Assembly (NCBI GenBank): GCA_022828425.1
Contig: CP094685.1
Coordinates: 1-64,000 of the forward strand
Direction of reading: 5' to 3'
DNA: 64,000 nucleotides
From: Candidatus Thiothrix sulfatifontis
GTDB taxonomy: Bacteria; Pseudomonadota; Gammaproteobacteria; Thiotrichales; Thiotrichaceae
Shown here in pieces: positions 57,335-64,000 of the stretch (the stretch's first letter is position 1; each line of letters opens with the position of its first letter). The notes beneath the pieces are model-generated. The model was not told the DNA's origin, ran no database searches, and saw only the letters and a list, made by a program, of their open reading frames with translations. Position numbers and translations under genes: made by a program.

Positions 57335-57981
57335 GCGAGCTTTCTACACCTAATGTGCCGCATTTCTCAGCGGAAGAACGCGATACCCTTTACCGCGTTA
57401 TCGCCGCACGGCGCGATATGCGGCACTTCACCCCAAACACCCGTATTGATGACGCGACCATTAAGCGGTTACTGCAAGCCGCCCATCAAGCCCCGTCGGT
57501 GGGGCTGATGCAGCCTTGGCGTTTCCAACGTATCCGCACTACCCAGCAACGTGAGGGTATTGCGGCATTGGTGATGGCAGAACGGGCGGCGACGGCGAAT
57601 GCGTTAGGGGAACGGGGTGAAGAATTCCTACGCCTCAAAGTGGAAGGTATCCGCGATTGTGCTGAACTGTGGGTGGTAAGCGTTGCACCAGACGACGGTA
57701 CGTTATTTGGGCGGCGCACAATGCCGCAAGCAATGGCGTTGTGTTCCGTGGCGTGTGCCATTCAAAATCTGTGGTTAGCGACCCGTGCTGAAAATTTAGG
57801 AATGGGCTGGGTGTCGATGTTTGATCCGCTGGCATTGGCTGAATGGTTGACCTTACCCGCAGGCAGTCAGCCGATTGCCATTTTGTGTATTGGGCAGGTG
57901 GATGCTTTTTATTCTGTTCCTATGCTGGAAGCAGAAGGCTGGCGGTATGGGCGGACGTTGGATGATGGATTTTTTGCATGA
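57331..57981 (+). CDS. bluB: 5,6-dimethylbenzimidazole synthase
   Basis: A 216-residue flavin-dependent enzyme that fragments reduced FMN with oxygen to 5,6-dimethylbenzimidazole, the lower ligand of cobalamin. Nitroreductase-fold signatures RRDMRHFTP and HQAPSVGLMQPWRF match BluB, as does LGMGWVSMFDP. It overlaps the genes on both sides (ATGA), showing tight coupling. Its presence implies aerobic synthesis of true B12 rather than pseudocobalamin. Confidence 0.95.
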   Translation: MSELSTPNVPHFSAEERDTLYRVIAARRDMRHFTPNTRIDDATIKRLLQAAHQAPSVGLMQPWRFQRIRTTQQREGIAALVMAERAATANALGERGEEFLRLKVEGIRDCAELWVVSVAPDDGTLFGRRTMPQAMALCSVACAIQNLWLATRAENLGMGWVSMFDPLALAEWLTLPAGSQPIAILCIGQVDAFYSVPMLEAEGWRYGRTLDDGFFA

Positions 57982-58883
57982 TTTCAGCCCTAACCCTTGC
58001 TCCTGCGCTGCTATTTGATCGGCTGTTGGGCGAACCCCCGCGTTTTCACCCGCTGGTCGGCTTTGGCAAGCTGGCGGATTGGCTGGAATTCCACCTCAAT
58101 AACCGCAGCATTCACTACGGCATACTGGCGTGGTGCTTGGCGGTGTTGCCTTTCAGCATTGCCGTTTGGTGGCTGGATACCCTGCTCGGCGGTGTTTGGA
58201 TGGGTATTCTCGGTGGTTGGCTCGCGATTGGCTGGCAAAGCCTGCGCCAACACGCCCAGTGGGTGCAACAAGCACTGCTGGCGGATGATTTACCGCAAAC
58301 CCGCCAAAAAGTCGGTTGGCTGGTCAGCCGCGATACTTCCCAACTGGATGAAACAGCAGTAAGCCGTGCCTGCATCGAATCGGTGCTGGAAAATGGCAGC
58401 GATGCGGTGTTTGCCCCCTTATTCTGGCTGATGATCGGTGGTGCGCCTGCGGTGGTGCTGTACCGTTTGAGTAACACGCTGGATGCGATGTGGGGTTATC
58501 GCAGTGAACGGTTTGAGCGGTTCGGCAAGTGGGCAGCGCGAGTGGATGATGTGTTGAACTGGATTCCGGCACGCTTGACGGCGTTGACGTATGCGCTATG
58601 TGGGAATTTTGTTGCTGCGATGCTGGCGTGGCGTACCCAAGGCAGTCGTTGGTACAGCCCCAATGCCGGAGTGGTCATGGCTGCGGGCGCGGGTGCGTTG
58701 CAAGTGCAGCTCGGCGGCGATGCGGTGTATGCGGGGCAAACCAAAGCTCGCCCGCCGCTCGGTGCGGGGTCAATACCGGACGCAACCGCGATTACCAGTG
58801 CGATCCGCTTGCTGGATCGGGGTGTGTATCTGTGGGCGGGTATCACCTTGATCATTGGAGGCATTAGTGTTTTCTTCGCATAA
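57978..58883 (+). CDS. cbiB: Adenosylcobinamide-phosphate synthase
   Basis: A 301-residue membrane enzyme that attaches aminopropanol (phosphate) to adenosylcobyric acid. Typical features are LLFDRLLGEPPRFHPLVGFG at the N-terminus, SRDTSQLDETAVSRACIESV, ENGSDAVFAPLFW, and SPNAGVVMAAGAGALQVQLG near the C-terminus. Several hydrophobic helices are present. It overlaps bluB by four bases and extends 17 bases into the next gene. Confidence 0.95.
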   Translation: MISALTLAPALLFDRLLGEPPRFHPLVGFGKLADWLEFHLNNRSIHYGILAWCLAVLPFSIAVWWLDTLLGGVWMGILGGWLAIGWQSLRQHAQWVQQALLADDLPQTRQKVGWLVSRDTSQLDETAVSRACIESVLENGSDAVFAPLFWLMIGGAPAVVLYRLSNTLDAMWGYRSERFERFGKWAARVDDVLNWIPARLTALTYALCGNFVAAMLAWRTQGSRWYSPNAGVVMAAGAGALQVQLGGDAVYAGQTKARPPLGAGSIPDATAITSAIRLLDRGVYLWAGITLIIGGISVFFA

Positions 58884-59862
58884 TCACGGTGGGCAATTAA
58901 GGCGTTTCAGCCAAACATTTGGCATTCCCTTGGCGGATTGGCTGGATGTGTCCACTGGCATTAGCCCGTGGGCTTATCCTTTGCCGCCTGTTCCATCCGC
59001 GTGCTGGCAACGTTTGCCGGAAAGCGATGATGGGCTGGCAAGCGTTGCCGCCGATTATTACGGTAGCTCCTGTGTGTTACCCGTCAGCGGTTCTCAGGAA
59101 GCGATCAAGCTGTTGCCACAATGCTTTCCCTCCAACCGCCGCGTCGGGATTATCAGCCCTGCCTACCACAGCCATCAGCACGCATGGTCGGCACAAGGTC
59201 ACACTGTACAAGCGTTAAACCCGACGCAAGTAGCAGCAGTGATGCCTACGCTGGATGTGCTAGTGGTGGTCAACCCAACCAACCCGACCGCGCAGTGTTA
59301 TTCAGCGGAAACCTTACGCCACTGGCAGCAAACCTTGCTGCAACACGGTGGCTGTTTGGTGGTGGATGAGGCGTTCATGGATGTTACCCCGACGCAAAGC
59401 CTGATTACCCATGAGCCGCAGGCAGGGCTGGTGGTATTGCGTTCGGTGGGTAAATTTTTCGGCTTGGCAGGCGTGCGTTTAGGCTTTGTCTGGGCGGAAA
59501 TCCCGCTTTTGCAGGCTATCGCTGCTTTGCAGGGTGATTGGTCGGTGAGCCATCCGGCACGCTGGGCAGGGCAACAGGCATTGGCGGATCAGGCATGGCA
59601 GCAGCAACAGCGTTCCCGGTTGGTGCAGGCGGGTGAACGTTTACACACCTTATTGCAACGTTATTACGGTGATGCGGTGCAAAGTACACCATTGTTTAGC
59701 TATCTGCCCTCACCCCACGCCGCAACCATTCATCAAGCCTTGGCAGCGCAGGGAATCCTCACCCGTTTATTCACCGAGCCTGCGGCGTTACGCTTCGGCT
59801 TGCCTGCTACGGAACAAGACTGGTTACGTCTGGAACAAGGAATTCAATCATGCCAACCTTGA
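58867..59862 (+). CDS. cobD: Threonine-phosphate decarboxylase
   Basis: A protein of about 331 residues of the class I PLP aminotransferase fold that makes aminopropanol phosphate for the cobalamin nucleotide loop. The start [15 protein letters not shown] and [15 protein letters not shown] are typical of CobD/CobC, as are [19 protein letters not shown] and the PLP-lysine segment [17 protein letters not shown] chose the GTG at 58867, preceded by GGAGG; an in-frame TTG at 58855 is less likely. It overlaps both neighbours. Confidence 0.94.
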   Translation: MFSSHNHGGQLRRFSQTFGIPLADWLDVSTGISPWAYPLPPVPSACWQRLPESDDGLASVAADYYGSSCVLPVSGSQEAIKLLPQCFPSNRRVGIISPAYHSHQHAWSAQGHTVQALNPTQVAAVMPTLDVLVVVNPTNPTAQCYSAETLRHWQQTLLQHGGCLVVDEAFMDVTPTQSLITHEPQAGLVVLRSVGKFFGLAGVRLGFVWAEIPLLQAIAALQGDWSVSHPARWAGQQALADQAWQQQQRSRLVQAGERLHTLLQRYYGDAVQSTPLFSYLPSPHAATIHQALAAQGILTRLFTEPAALRFGLPATEQDWLRLEQGIQSCQP

Positions 59863-61397
59863 TGGTGCAAGGCTGTACATCGGATGCGGGTAAAAGCACA
59901 TTAGTCGCGGGGCTGTGCCGCGTCTTCAAACGGCACGGCTTATCCGTCGTGCCGTTCAAACCGCAGAACATGGCATTGAATAGCGCCGTTACCCCCGATG
60001 GCGGCGAAATCGGGCGGGCGCAAGCCTTGCAAGCGCAGGCGGCTGGCGTTGTCCCCAGTGTCCACATGAATCCCGTTCTCCTCAAGCCGAATACCGATAC
60101 GGGGGCGCAAGTTATCCTGCAAGGGCATTCCATTGGCAATCTCGAAGCCCTCGATTACCACAGTTATAAACCCAAGGCAGCGGTGGCGGTGTTCGATTCC
60201 TATGCGCGGCTGTGTGCGGAATACACCTACGTGATGGTGGAAGGTGCAGGCAGCCCAGCGGAAATCAATTTGCGTGAGGGCGATATTGCCAATATGGGCT
60301 TTGCGGAACGCGCGGATTGCTCCGTGATTTTGATTGCTGACATCGACAAAGGCGGAGTATTCGCGCATTTGGTGGGGACGTTGGCGTTGCTCTCGGCAAC
60401 CGAACAGGCGCGGGTGAAAGGCTTTGTGATCAATCGGTTTCGTGGCGATATTGCGTTATTGCAAGGCGGGCTGGATTGGTTGGAAGCGTATACGGGCAAG
60501 CCAGTGTTGGGGGTGTTGCCGTATTTGCATGGGCTGCATTTGGATGCGGAGGATGCCGTGCCGGAGACTTCGACTACGCTGGCTTCGACTACGCTCAGCC
60601 ACCGGGATGTCCCGTTCCCTGAGCGGAGTCGAAGGGAACAATTTCGCGTCATCGTGCCGCGCTTGCCGCATATTAGTAACCATACGGATTTTGAGCCGTT
60701 GCGCTTGCATCCGCAGGTGGATTTTCAGTATGTGGGGCACTTGGAAAGCATTCCGGCGGCGGATTTGCTGATTCTACCGGGGAGTAAGAATGTTGGGTTT
60801 GATTTGGCGTGGTTGCGCTCGCAAGGTTGGGAAGCCGCAATTCAGCGCCATTTGCGTTACGGCGGGAAGGTGATCGGGGTGTGCGGCGGTTTGCAGATGT
60901 TGGGGCAAGCGCTTCACGATCCGCACGGGATGGAGGGGGAACCGCGTAGTTATGCGGGGCTGGGTTTACTTGAATTGGAAACGACCCTGCACCCCGAAAA
61001 ACAACTCACTAACCGCAGAGGCACTCTTGCCCCTCCTTTGCAAAAGGGCGCAAGCGCCGCGAGTAGCGGCTGGGCGGGGTTAGGGGAGGATTTTCTTCAC
61101 GGCTATGAAATCCACTGCGGCATTAGCACGGGTAAAGCGTTGGAAGCGCCAGCGGTATATTTGGATGGACAACCGGATGGCGCAATCTCTGCCGATGGGC
61201 AGATATTAGCGACGTATTTGCACGGGCTATTTGACGCGCCGGAAGCATTGCAAGCATTGTTGGAATGGTCAGGTTTACGCGAGGCAGACACATTCGACAT
61301 CAATGCTGTGCGCGAACAACAACTCGAACGGCTGGCGGATACACTGGAAACACACTTGAATATGCCGGTTGTGATGGCACTGCTCCAAGCGCCATAG
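59850..61397 (+). CDS. cbiP: Cobyric acid synthase
   Basis: A 515-residue glutamine-dependent amidotransferase acting on adenosylcobyrinic acid diamide. The N-terminal ATP-binding domain starts [19 protein letters not shown] and has [11 protein letters not shown]; the C-terminal glutaminase has the nucleophile cysteine in [12 protein letters not shown] and the histidine in YLHGLFD. Two stretches foreign to the family interrupt it in frame: [20 protein letters not shown] (from 60568) and [18 protein letters not shown] (from 61025). Both coincide with dispersed DNA repeats and fall in linker regions. The gene remains open throughout, so it may be functional. Confidence 0.93.
   Translation: MPTLMVQGCTSDAGKSTLVAGLCRVFKRHGLSVVPFKPQNMALNSAVTPDGGEIGRAQALQAQAAGVVPSVHMNPVLLKPNTDTGAQVILQGHSIGNLEALDYHSYKPKAAVAVFDSYARLCAEYTYVMVEGAGSPAEINLREGDIANMGFAERADCSVILIADIDKGGVFAHLVGTLALLSATEQARVKGFVINRFRGDIALLQGGLDWLEAYTGKPVLGVLPYLHGLHLDAEDAVPETSTTLASTTLSHRDVPFPERSRREQFRVIVPRLPHISNHTDFEPLRLHPQVDFQYVGHLESIPAADLLILPGSKNVGFDLAWLRSQGWEAAIQRHLRYGGKVIGVCGGLQMLGQALHDPHGMEGEPRSYAGLGLLELETTLHPEKQLTNRRGTLAPPLQKGASAASSGWAGLGEDFLHGYEIHCGISTGKALEAPAVYLDGQPDGAISADGQILATYLHGLFDAPEALQALLEWSGLREADTFDINAVREQQLERLADTLETHLNMPVVMALLQAP
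60568..60636. repeat. Palindromic dispersed repeat inserted in frame in cbiP
   Basis: CTTCGACTACGCTCAG (60583-60598) and CTGAGCGGAGTCGAAG (60619-60634) form a near-perfect inverted repeat, with an extra copy of the left arm start at 60568. Translated it gives the telltale PERSRR peptide. It sits at the junction of the two cbiP domains and keeps the frame. Confidence 0.85.
61027..61090. repeat. Second dispersed repeat inserted in frame in cbiP
   Basis: GC-rich sequence beginning TTGCCCCTCCTTTGCAAAAG and ending GCGGGGTTAGGGGAGG, with complementary ends (CCCCTCC/GGGGAGG). It encodes about 20 residues not expected in the glutaminase domain between EKQLTN and [10 protein letters not shown]. Confidence 0.6.
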
Positions 61398-61402
61398 CCA
61401 CC

Positions 61403-62143
61403 TTACGCTGGCAAGCCCAATGCCACCCCCAGCAGCCACAACATTTCACCACTTTCCAGTGTTGCACCGGCGGTATCACCGGTACAACCTCGCAAGCGCT
61501 GTACCATCATCCGCCGCAACAACCAAAATCCCAGCAGTACCGCCCCCAAACCGTGCAAGGAAACCAGTGCCACCAGCAGCAACGTTGCCAGTGTGAGCCA
61601 CCACGCCATGGTACGCGGTAAATGCGCGGTAACTGCACTGGCTAAGCCGCCCGCCCGCACGTAAGGTGTCGTCAGAAACAGTAACAATACCAGTGCCCGT
61701 CCCAATACCGGAGCCAGCAAGACCACCCACCACACACTGTTTTCAAGGATCACCACCAGCGCGGCGAATTTCAGCAATAACAACCCGACCAGCGCGATTG
61801 CACCCGCCGCACCGATCAACGGGTCTTTGAGAATGCGGTGCGTCTTTTCCACATCGCCGAAACCGCCAAGCCACGCATCGGCACTGTCTGCCAGCCCATC
61901 CAGATGCAGCCCGCCAGTAATAGCCGCCCATAACACGGTCACTATTGCTGCCAGCAATACCGCCGGTGCGTGTGGAAACAATACCAGCGGGAGGCACAAC
62001 AAAGCACCAATCAGCAAGCCCACCAATGGATAAAATAAAGCTGCCCGCCCAAAATCCACTGCTTCCAGCTTCCCCAAATCCGGCACTGGAATACGGGTCA
62101 GAAATGACAGCGCAAGGAAAAAATAGCGGGGTATATTATGCAT
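61403..62143 (-). CDS. cobS: Adenosylcobinamide-GDP ribazoletransferase (cobalamin synthase)
   Basis: A 246-residue polytopic membrane enzyme joining alpha-ribazole (phosphate) to adenosylcobinamide-GDP, the last assembly step. The family signatures are ALSFLTRIPVP near the N-terminus and GGLHLDGLADSADAWLGG with metal-binding aspartates, followed by EKTHRILKDPLIGAAGAI. The ATG at 62143 overlaps the cobT stop. It converges on cbiP with a gap of only five bases. Confidence 0.95.
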   Translation of the reverse strand: MHNIPRYFFLALSFLTRIPVPDLGKLEAVDFGRAALFYPLVGLLIGALLCLPLVLFPHAPAVLLAAIVTVLWAAITGGLHLDGLADSADAWLGGFGDVEKTHRILKDPLIGAAGAIALVGLLLLKFAALVVILENSVWWVVLLAPVLGRALVLLLFLTTPYVRAGGLASAVTAHLPRTMAWWLTLATLLLVALVSLHGLGAVLLGFWLLRRMMVQRLRGCTGDTAGATLESGEMLWLLGVALGLPA

Positions 62144-63198
62144 CACAATCGCGCTGCCGCTTCACCCGCCACCGCTGCTTCAGCAAACGTTGCCATGCGA
62201 TTATGTAAAGCGCACGCCATGCGCAACAACGGCACAGCCAGCGCCGCGCCACTGCCCTCCCCCAACCGCATTTGCAAATCCAACAACGGCTGCAAACCCA
62301 GAAAATCGGTTGCCAACACATGCCCCGGTTCGGCAGACGCATGACTGAGCAATAACCATTGCTGCACATTCGGCTGCTGTTGCACTGCCACCAATGCGGC
62401 GGCGGTGCTGATAAAACCATCCACCACAATGGGAATGCCCCGTTGAGCCGCCCGCCAATACGCCCCGACCAATGCGGCAATTTCAAACCCACCGACGCAA
62501 CGCAATGCCTCCAACGGCGCATTCAGGTGATGGCGATGCACATCAAGAATGCGTTGAATAACATTCACTTTATGCGCAATACCGGCAGCATCAAGCCCTG
62601 TGCCTGCGCCGGTGGCGACGCTTGGTGCAACATCCAGCAAGGCACAATACAACACGGTCGCGGCGGTGGTATTGCCGATGCCCATTTCACCACCAATAAA
62701 CAGGTGTGCTTTATTCGCATAGGCGCGTTCGGCAGCGGCGTAGCCTGCTTGCAGTGCAAGATTGAGCTGGCTGTGGGTCATCGCGGGGGCTTGCGCACTG
62801 TTTGCCGTACCCGCACCGGCACGTTGACTGATCAGCCCTGCATGGTTTAGCGGGTCTTTGACACCGACGTCGATGATTTCCAGCGTTGCACCCAGCTCTC
62901 GTGCCAGTACGCTGATAGCGGCACCACCGTTGAGAAAATTGTGCACCATTTGCCCAGTCACCCCTTGCGGGAAGGCGGATACACCCTCTTCCGCCACACC
63001 GTGGTCGGCGGCAAAAATACTGATGTGAACCCTATCGGCACGGGGGTTTTCACGGCCTTGCAGCGCTGCCAATGTCACTGCCAACGTTTCCAACCTGCCT
63101 AACGCGCCGCTAGGCTTGGTGAGTTGTTGCTGACGTTGTAAAGCAAATTCTCGGTAATGTTCTGTCGCGCTCGCGCAGGGTTCATTCAGCCAATCCAT
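62143..63198 (-). CDS. cobT: Nicotinate-nucleotide-dimethylbenzimidazole phosphoribosyltransferase
   Basis: A 351-residue enzyme that activates 5,6-dimethylbenzimidazole to alpha-ribazole phosphate. Clear family segments are [71 protein letters not shown] and [10 protein letters not shown]. It complements bluB on the opposite strand, which makes the substrate. It overlaps cobU at its start and cobS at its end, so cobU-cobT-cobS form one operon. Confidence 0.96.
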   Translation of the reverse strand: MDWLNEPCASATEHYREFALQRQQQLTKPSGALGRLETLAVTLAALQGRENPRADRVHISIFAADHGVAEEGVSAFPQGVTGQMVHNFLNGGAAISVLARELGATLEIIDVGVKDPLNHAGLISQRAGAGTANSAQAPAMTHSQLNLALQAGYAAAERAYANKAHLFIGGEMGIGNTTAATVLYCALLDVAPSVATGAGTGLDAAGIAHKVNVIQRILDVHRHHLNAPLEALRCVGGFEIAALVGAYWRAAQRGIPIVVDGFISTAAALVAVQQQPNVQQWLLLSHASAEPGHVLATDFLGLQPLLDLQMRLGEGSGAALAVPLLRMACALHNRMATFAEAAVAGEAAARL

Positions 63199-63715
63199 TG
63201 AAATGTCCTTTTAATACCTGTGGCAAACCTGCCACCATGAACACCACCGTTTCCAGTTGTGCGGCTAATTGCTGATGCAAGCGCCCTGCGCTGTCAACGT
63301 AACGGCGCGTCAATTCGCCCAATGGCACGACGCCCAACCCCACCTCGTTACTGACCAACAGGGTATGCCCCGGCAAACGCGGGAGTGTCTGTAACAATGC
63401 GGTGGTTTCCGTTTGCAAACGTTGCTCGTCTTCCAAACACAGCAAATTGGTCAACCACAGTGTTAGGCAATCCACCAGCAACAGCCGGTGTGAAGCAGCA
63501 TGATGTTGCAGGGTGGCGGCAAGTGTTAATGGCTCTTCTACTGTCAGCCAATGTGCAGGGCGAGTAGCGCGGTGATGGGTAATGCGTTCTTGCATTTCAG
63601 CGTCATGCGCTTGCGCAGTCGCGATATAAATAACCTCGTGACCGGACTGTTGCGCTAACGTTTCGGCATAATGGCTTTTACCAGAACGTGCACCGCCGAG
63701 AATCAAAGCTTGCAT
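63182..63715 (-). CDS. cobU: Bifunctional adenosylcobinamide kinase/guanylyltransferase
   Basis: A 177-residue protein that phosphorylates adenosylcobinamide and transfers GMP to it. The P-loop [12 protein letters not shown] is at the N-terminus; [10 protein letters not shown] carries the GMP-accepting histidine region, and [14 protein letters not shown] and [12 protein letters not shown] are typical of CobU/CobP. It is the first gene of the cobU-cobT-cobS operon and lies seven bases downstream of the carbonic anhydrase-like gene. Confidence 0.95.
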   Translation of the reverse strand: MQALILGGARSGKSHYAETLAQQSGHEVIYIATAQAHDAEMQERITHHRATRPAHWLTVEEPLTLAATLQHHAASHRLLLVDCLTLWLTNLLCLEDEQRLQTETTALLQTLPRLPGHTLLVSNEVGLGVVPLGELTRRYVDSAGRLHQQLAAQLETVVFMVAGLPQVLKGHFNGLAE

Positions 63716-63722
63716 ACTGTTT

Positions 63723-64000
63723 TCACTCCGAGGCAGCCGTTCTTAGCGCCAACTTTGCATAGTAATTCGCCGAATAGCTGAAATATGCCCGCTCTTTTTC
63801 GGTCAGCGCCCGCGTTCGTTTGACCGGGTTGCCGACGTACAAATAGCCGCTTGCCAAACGCTTGCCCGGTGGAACTAAACTGCCTGCACCGATCATTACC
63901 TCGTCTTCGACCACTGCGCCATCCAGCACGATAGCGCCCATGCCCACCAAACAGCGGTTGCCGATGGTGCAAGCGTGTAACACGGCTTTGTGACCGATCG
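63723..64000 (-). CDS. Gamma carbonic anhydrase-like hexapeptide-repeat protein, partial
   Basis: The C-terminal part of a left-handed beta-helix protein; the gene continues beyond the window end. Hexapeptide repeats are seen in GHKAVLHACTIGNRCLVGMG and AIVLDGAVVEDEVMIGAGSL, with metal-ligand-type histidines (VGHKAVLHACTIG region), then GNPVKRTRALTEKERAY and a helical tail. Members are gamma-class carbonic anhydrases or acyltransferase-like proteins. The true start is not in the window. Confidence 0.85.
   Translation of the reverse strand, partial: IGHKAVLHACTIGNRCLVGMGAIVLDGAVVEDEVMIGAGSLVPPGKRLASGYLYVGNPVKRTRALTEKERAYFSYSANYYAKLALRTAASE

Overview
The window reads as chromosomal DNA from a gammaproteobacterium. 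The diagnostic genes are bamC next to dapA, gammaproteobacterial-type argF/argD, rlmA, dgkA and an aa3 oxidase cluster with SURF1, Cox11 and SCO genes. The gene set and the dispersed palindromic repeats would suit a Thiothrix-like member of Thiotrichales, but that placement is inference and no rRNA gene is present to test it. No tRNA, rRNA or CRISPR array was seen.

Layout. 0.2-8.4 kb: MBL hydrolase, bamC, dapA, a bcp-type peroxiredoxin, phoH, dedA, a broken LysR gene, pirin, cytochrome b561 and YceI. 8.5-13.1 kb: a patatin/surface-antigen gene with several frameshifts, xthA, and an IS4-family element inserted in a palindromic repeat beside the argF stop codon. 13.1-15.2 kb: argF-argD. 15.3-28.4 kb: a large respiratory cluster (ctaA, a TlpA-like lipoprotein, DUF2244, ctaC-ctaD-small TM-ctaG-ctaE, DUF2909, SURF1, an SCO-like protein, two DUF2189 proteins, ctaB, a divergent heme-copper oxidase-like subunit I, SCO1). 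28.5-35.8 kb: sodB, an operon of ABC ATPase, PDC-sensor protein, FtsX-type permease and AttH-like lipocalin lipoprotein, then a proline-rich membrane-anchored protein.

35.8-45.1 kb is the accessory region. An asparagine-synthase-family amidotransferase gene carries a frameshift near its 3' end. It is followed by an AT-rich block of uncharacterised minus-strand genes, and then by a second, decayed copy of the amidotransferase 3' end, so the block is bracketed by duplicated sequence. Removing an IS5-family element from the block rejoins its first two reading frames in frame. They become one protein of about 560 residues, with a TerB-like region followed by a glycine-rich hydrophobic region. That gene, a 76-residue coiled-coil protein, a roughly 423-residue protein and a 218-residue protein form a compact cassette. 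I regard it as the best candidate for an undescribed system. Next to it is a restriction-modification pair with an EcoRV-like endonuclease.

45.1-54 kb: tatD, a DUF2189 remnant, a PAP2 phosphatase, dgkA (its last codons apparently supplied by a TnpB element), a solo tnpB, gdhA, rlmA, a frameshifted beta-propeller protein and a frameshifted DNA/RNA nuclease. 54-64 kb: a cobalamin riboswitch controlling uptake (btuB, a BtuM-like membrane protein), lower-ligand synthesis (bluB) and late assembly (cbiB, cobD, cbiP) on the plus strand, converging with cobS, cobT and cobU on the minus strand. This set supports cobinamide salvage and nucleotide-loop assembly; no corrin-ring genes are visible. The window ends inside a gamma-class carbonic anhydrase-like gene. 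Single-base frameshifts interrupt five long genes, so either recent gene decay or indel errors in the sequence should be considered.
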